DNA of 64,000 nt from CAVUQH01 sp963774445. GTDB taxonomy: Bacteria > Myxococcota_A > Polyangia > Haliangiales > Haliangiaceae. How positions within the stretch are numbered: the stretch's first letter is position 1; each line of letters opens with the position of its first letter. This document shows, piece after piece, positions 62,486 to 64,000 of this stretch. The stretch is from contig CAVZFC010000022.1 of NCBI GenBank assembly GCA_963774445.1, positions 1-64,000 of the forward strand, in the 5' to 3' direction. Below the pieces are notes generated by a model. The model was not told the DNA's origin, ran no database searches, and saw nothing but the letters and a program-made list of their open reading frames with translations. The position numbers and the translations under genes are program-made.

Positions 62486-64000
62486 TTAGAACTTGAGCAG
62501 GCTCTTGGTCCAACTGCTCATCAGATCCGCCATCGAACCACTGACGGTGTAGTGACCCTTGCCAAGTGTCTTCGTTGCGGTCAGACCAGGTCCCGGTTCG
62601 ACTTCTGCGAAGCCGAAAACCGTCTTGCCTGCCTTCTTCAATACCTTTGCGACTCGCATGGCTCCCTGAAGGTTATCGAACATCGAGAGTCCATTGTGAA
62701 GCAATGAGTTGGTCGCTTCTGGTCCGCGTGGTGGTAGGCCCTTCTGAGCATTCGAGAGCATGTTGGCCTCTGGCTCGGGTTCGGTCACAACACGGTAGAG
62801 TCTGGGCGGCGCCGCCTCGTCACCAGCCCTTCGCGCGGCCGTTTTTGCGGCGGTGTTCTCGGCCGATGTCAATTCTCCAGCGACCTTCCCTGCGGTTAGG
62901 CTCGCGCCTTCCTCGAAGGCCTTTGCGGCGGCGACGCCGGAGCTGATCCCGGCTGTCACAATGGATGCGACGATCATCAGGCCGTCGATCGCCTTCTTGG
63001 TTCCGGGCTTCATTGTGAAGTGGTGCTTCAGCAACCACTTTGACCAGCCAGTGATGATGGGTGTGAAGACAGGGATCACCTTGTTGTCATAGGAGACGAT
63101 GCTGTAGACGTATTCCCAGCCTCCTGGCGCGTGGACGGGGCTGACAATCACGTCCCTCACTTTGACGACATAGGAGTTGCTTCCATCCCAGGGCTCGACA
63201 GTCCAGTTGGCTCCCTTGTCGGGCATGTCTTCTGGCGCAGTCTGCAAGCCGTCCGGGTCAACGTACCGGAGCGGGTTGTTCAACGAGAAGCTGAACAGGT
63301 TCATCGCCCGCGGGTTCCTGAGATCCAGATCCGGGACGAAGCGGTACAATGGATCGGCACGGAGCCACGTGAGCGTGAGCGGGTCGTAGTAGCGGTAGCC
63401 GTAGTAAGAGATGCCGCTGCGCAAGTCGGTCTGCTTGGCGTTGAAGCGGTGGTCGAAGTCCTGGGCGTTGCCGCTGCTCTGGAGGAGCTCGCCGAAGGGG
63501 GTGTAGCTGAAGGTGGCTTCGACGTAGCCGCTGGGGCTGGTGACGGCGAGGAGATGGCCGAGGCCGTTGTGGTGCGTGTACTCGACGCGACCGCCGTCAT
63601 CGATGCGAGCGACCGGGGTGCCGAGGTTGACGTAGACGTACGCCCGGGTTTGGTGCCCGCTGGCGTCGTACTGGATCTCTGTGTTGTCGAACCAGAAGCG
63701 CAGGCGGATCGGCGAGCCGGAGGCGGACTGCTCGAGGGCGAGCATGCGGGCGCCGTTGGCGTCGTAGTAGTAGATTTCACTGCTGCCGTCGGGGTGGGTG
63801 AGGCGGCGCATGCGATCGTCGCCGTCGTAGGTCATCTGCCAGGTGCCGTCGCCGCGGATGGTGCGCTGGGTGACGTTGCCCTGTCGATCGTGCTGGTAGT
63901 CGGCGAACGGCGACTGGTCGATGACGTCGTACAGCTCGTCGATTTCCTCCTGGTGTCCGTTGCCGGGATCGTAGGAGTACTCGACGCTGCGACGGTGGAG
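62486..64000 (-). CDS. Rhs repeat protein with C-terminal toxin domain (5' end outside window)
   Basis: At least 505 residues; the frame is open through base 64000. Upstream are YD-type repeats (GNVTQRTIRGDGTWQMTYDGDDRMRRL). Then comes the Rhs core ending GELLQSSGNAQDFDHRFNAKQ..., LRSGISYYGYRYYDPLTLTWLRADP and NPLRYVDPDG, the conserved boundary before variable tips. After a helical linker (GLMIVASIVTAGISSGVAAAKAF) the tip reads RLYRVVTEPEPEANMLSN ... GLSMFDNLQGAMRVAK ... VFGFAEVE. The LYRVV start and later AEVE suggest an ADP-ribosyltransferase-like fold, but I cannot confirm it. An immunity gene follows at 62155. Confidence 0.88.
   Translation of the reverse strand, partial: LHRRSVEYSYDPGNGHQEEIDELYDVIDQSPFADYQHDRQGNVTQRTIRGDGTWQMTYDGDDRMRRLTHPDGSSEIYYYDANGARMLALEQSASGSPIRLRFWFDNTEIQYDASGHQTRAYVYVNLGTPVARIDDGGRVEYTHHNGLGHLLAVTSPSGYVEATFSYTPFGELLQSSGNAQDFDHRFNAKQTDLRSGISYYGYRYYDPLTLTWLRADPLYRFVPDLDLRNPRAMNLFSFSLNNPLRYVDPDGLQTAPEDMPDKGANWTVEPWDGSNSYVVKVRDVIVSPVHAPGGWEYVYSIVSYDNKVIPVFTPIITGWSKWLLKHHFTMKPGTKKAIDGLMIVASIVTAGISSGVAAAKAFEEGASLTAGKVAGELTSAENTAAKTAARRAGDEAAPPRLYRVVTEPEPEANMLSNAQKGLPPRGPEATNSLLHNGLSMFDNLQGAMRVAKVLKKAGKTVFGFAEVEPGPGLTATKTLGKGHYTVSGSMADLMSSWTKSLLKF

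Overview
The window reads as high-GC chromosomal DNA from a myxobacterium-type organism (Myxococcota, perhaps Kofleriaceae/Haliangiales). The evidence is gene style, not a database match. There are many lipoproteins, C-terminal sorting tails of the MYXO-CTERM type (Cys, Gly-rich stretch, hydrophobic segment, Arg cluster), choice-of-anchor D repeats, Cys-rich CDGxDNDCDG repeats, thrombospondin-type-3/OmpA proteins, FHA-GGDEF, PilZ and kinase/PEGA proteins, and widespread 4-base start/stop overlaps. I recognise no rRNA, tRNA or CRISPR array.

Layout: 0.4-10 kb holds an epimerase, lipoproteins, an AlkP-like membrane protein, thioredoxin-TPR, and a coupled TPR/unknown/MBL/M61-peptidase operon. 10-15.7 kb is a very long surface protein running into an OmpA/TSP3 outer-membrane protein. 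15.7-16.6 kb is a complete inverted-repeat-bounded RAYT/IS200-like element. 16.5-22.9 kb is a leftward housekeeping operon (lipoprotein, unknown, proB, proA, rsfS, rlmH, comF, smpB). 22.9-29.7 kb runs rightward: prepilin peptidase, PilZ protein, a membrane pseudokinase, a PilZ-J-TPR protein and a short Hsp70. 30.2-33.6 kb is a sugar-phosphate operon (manC, phosphomannomutase, ROK kinase). 33.7-42 kb has lipoproteins, a carboxypeptidase-regulatory repeat protein, a PAP2 phosphatase, an HD protein and ilvE. 42-52.9 kb has glnE, dnaJ, a lytic transglycosylase, FHA-GGDEF, WD40, prenyl synthase, response regulator, xseB and a Fur-family regulator. 53-57 kb has a vWA surface protein, a PLD protein and a zinc-ribbon/propeller protein.

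57-64 kb is an accessory island. It carries the 3' end of an Rhs gene with a toxin tip and probable immunity gene, followed by two displaced toxin-tail/immunity cassettes. One toxin tail is split by an ISKra4-like insertion. The other is cut down beside a remnant of the same insertion sequence. A 161-bp duplicated repeat and a short CCTCCGGTCCGGATC-type repeat lie among them.

Two window-wide patterns stand out. First, six otherwise well-conserved genes each carry one single-base frameshift. All six become intact by removing one T (or A on the other strand) from RTTC[G/T], restoring GTCGAC or GATC. This points to a systematic sequencing or assembly error, or a biased mutator. Second, a bipartite palindromic repeat family (CCTGAGCG ... 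GTCGAAGGG / CCCTTCGAC ... GCTCAG) occupies three intergenic gaps, two of them flanked by hexanucleotide tandem repeats.
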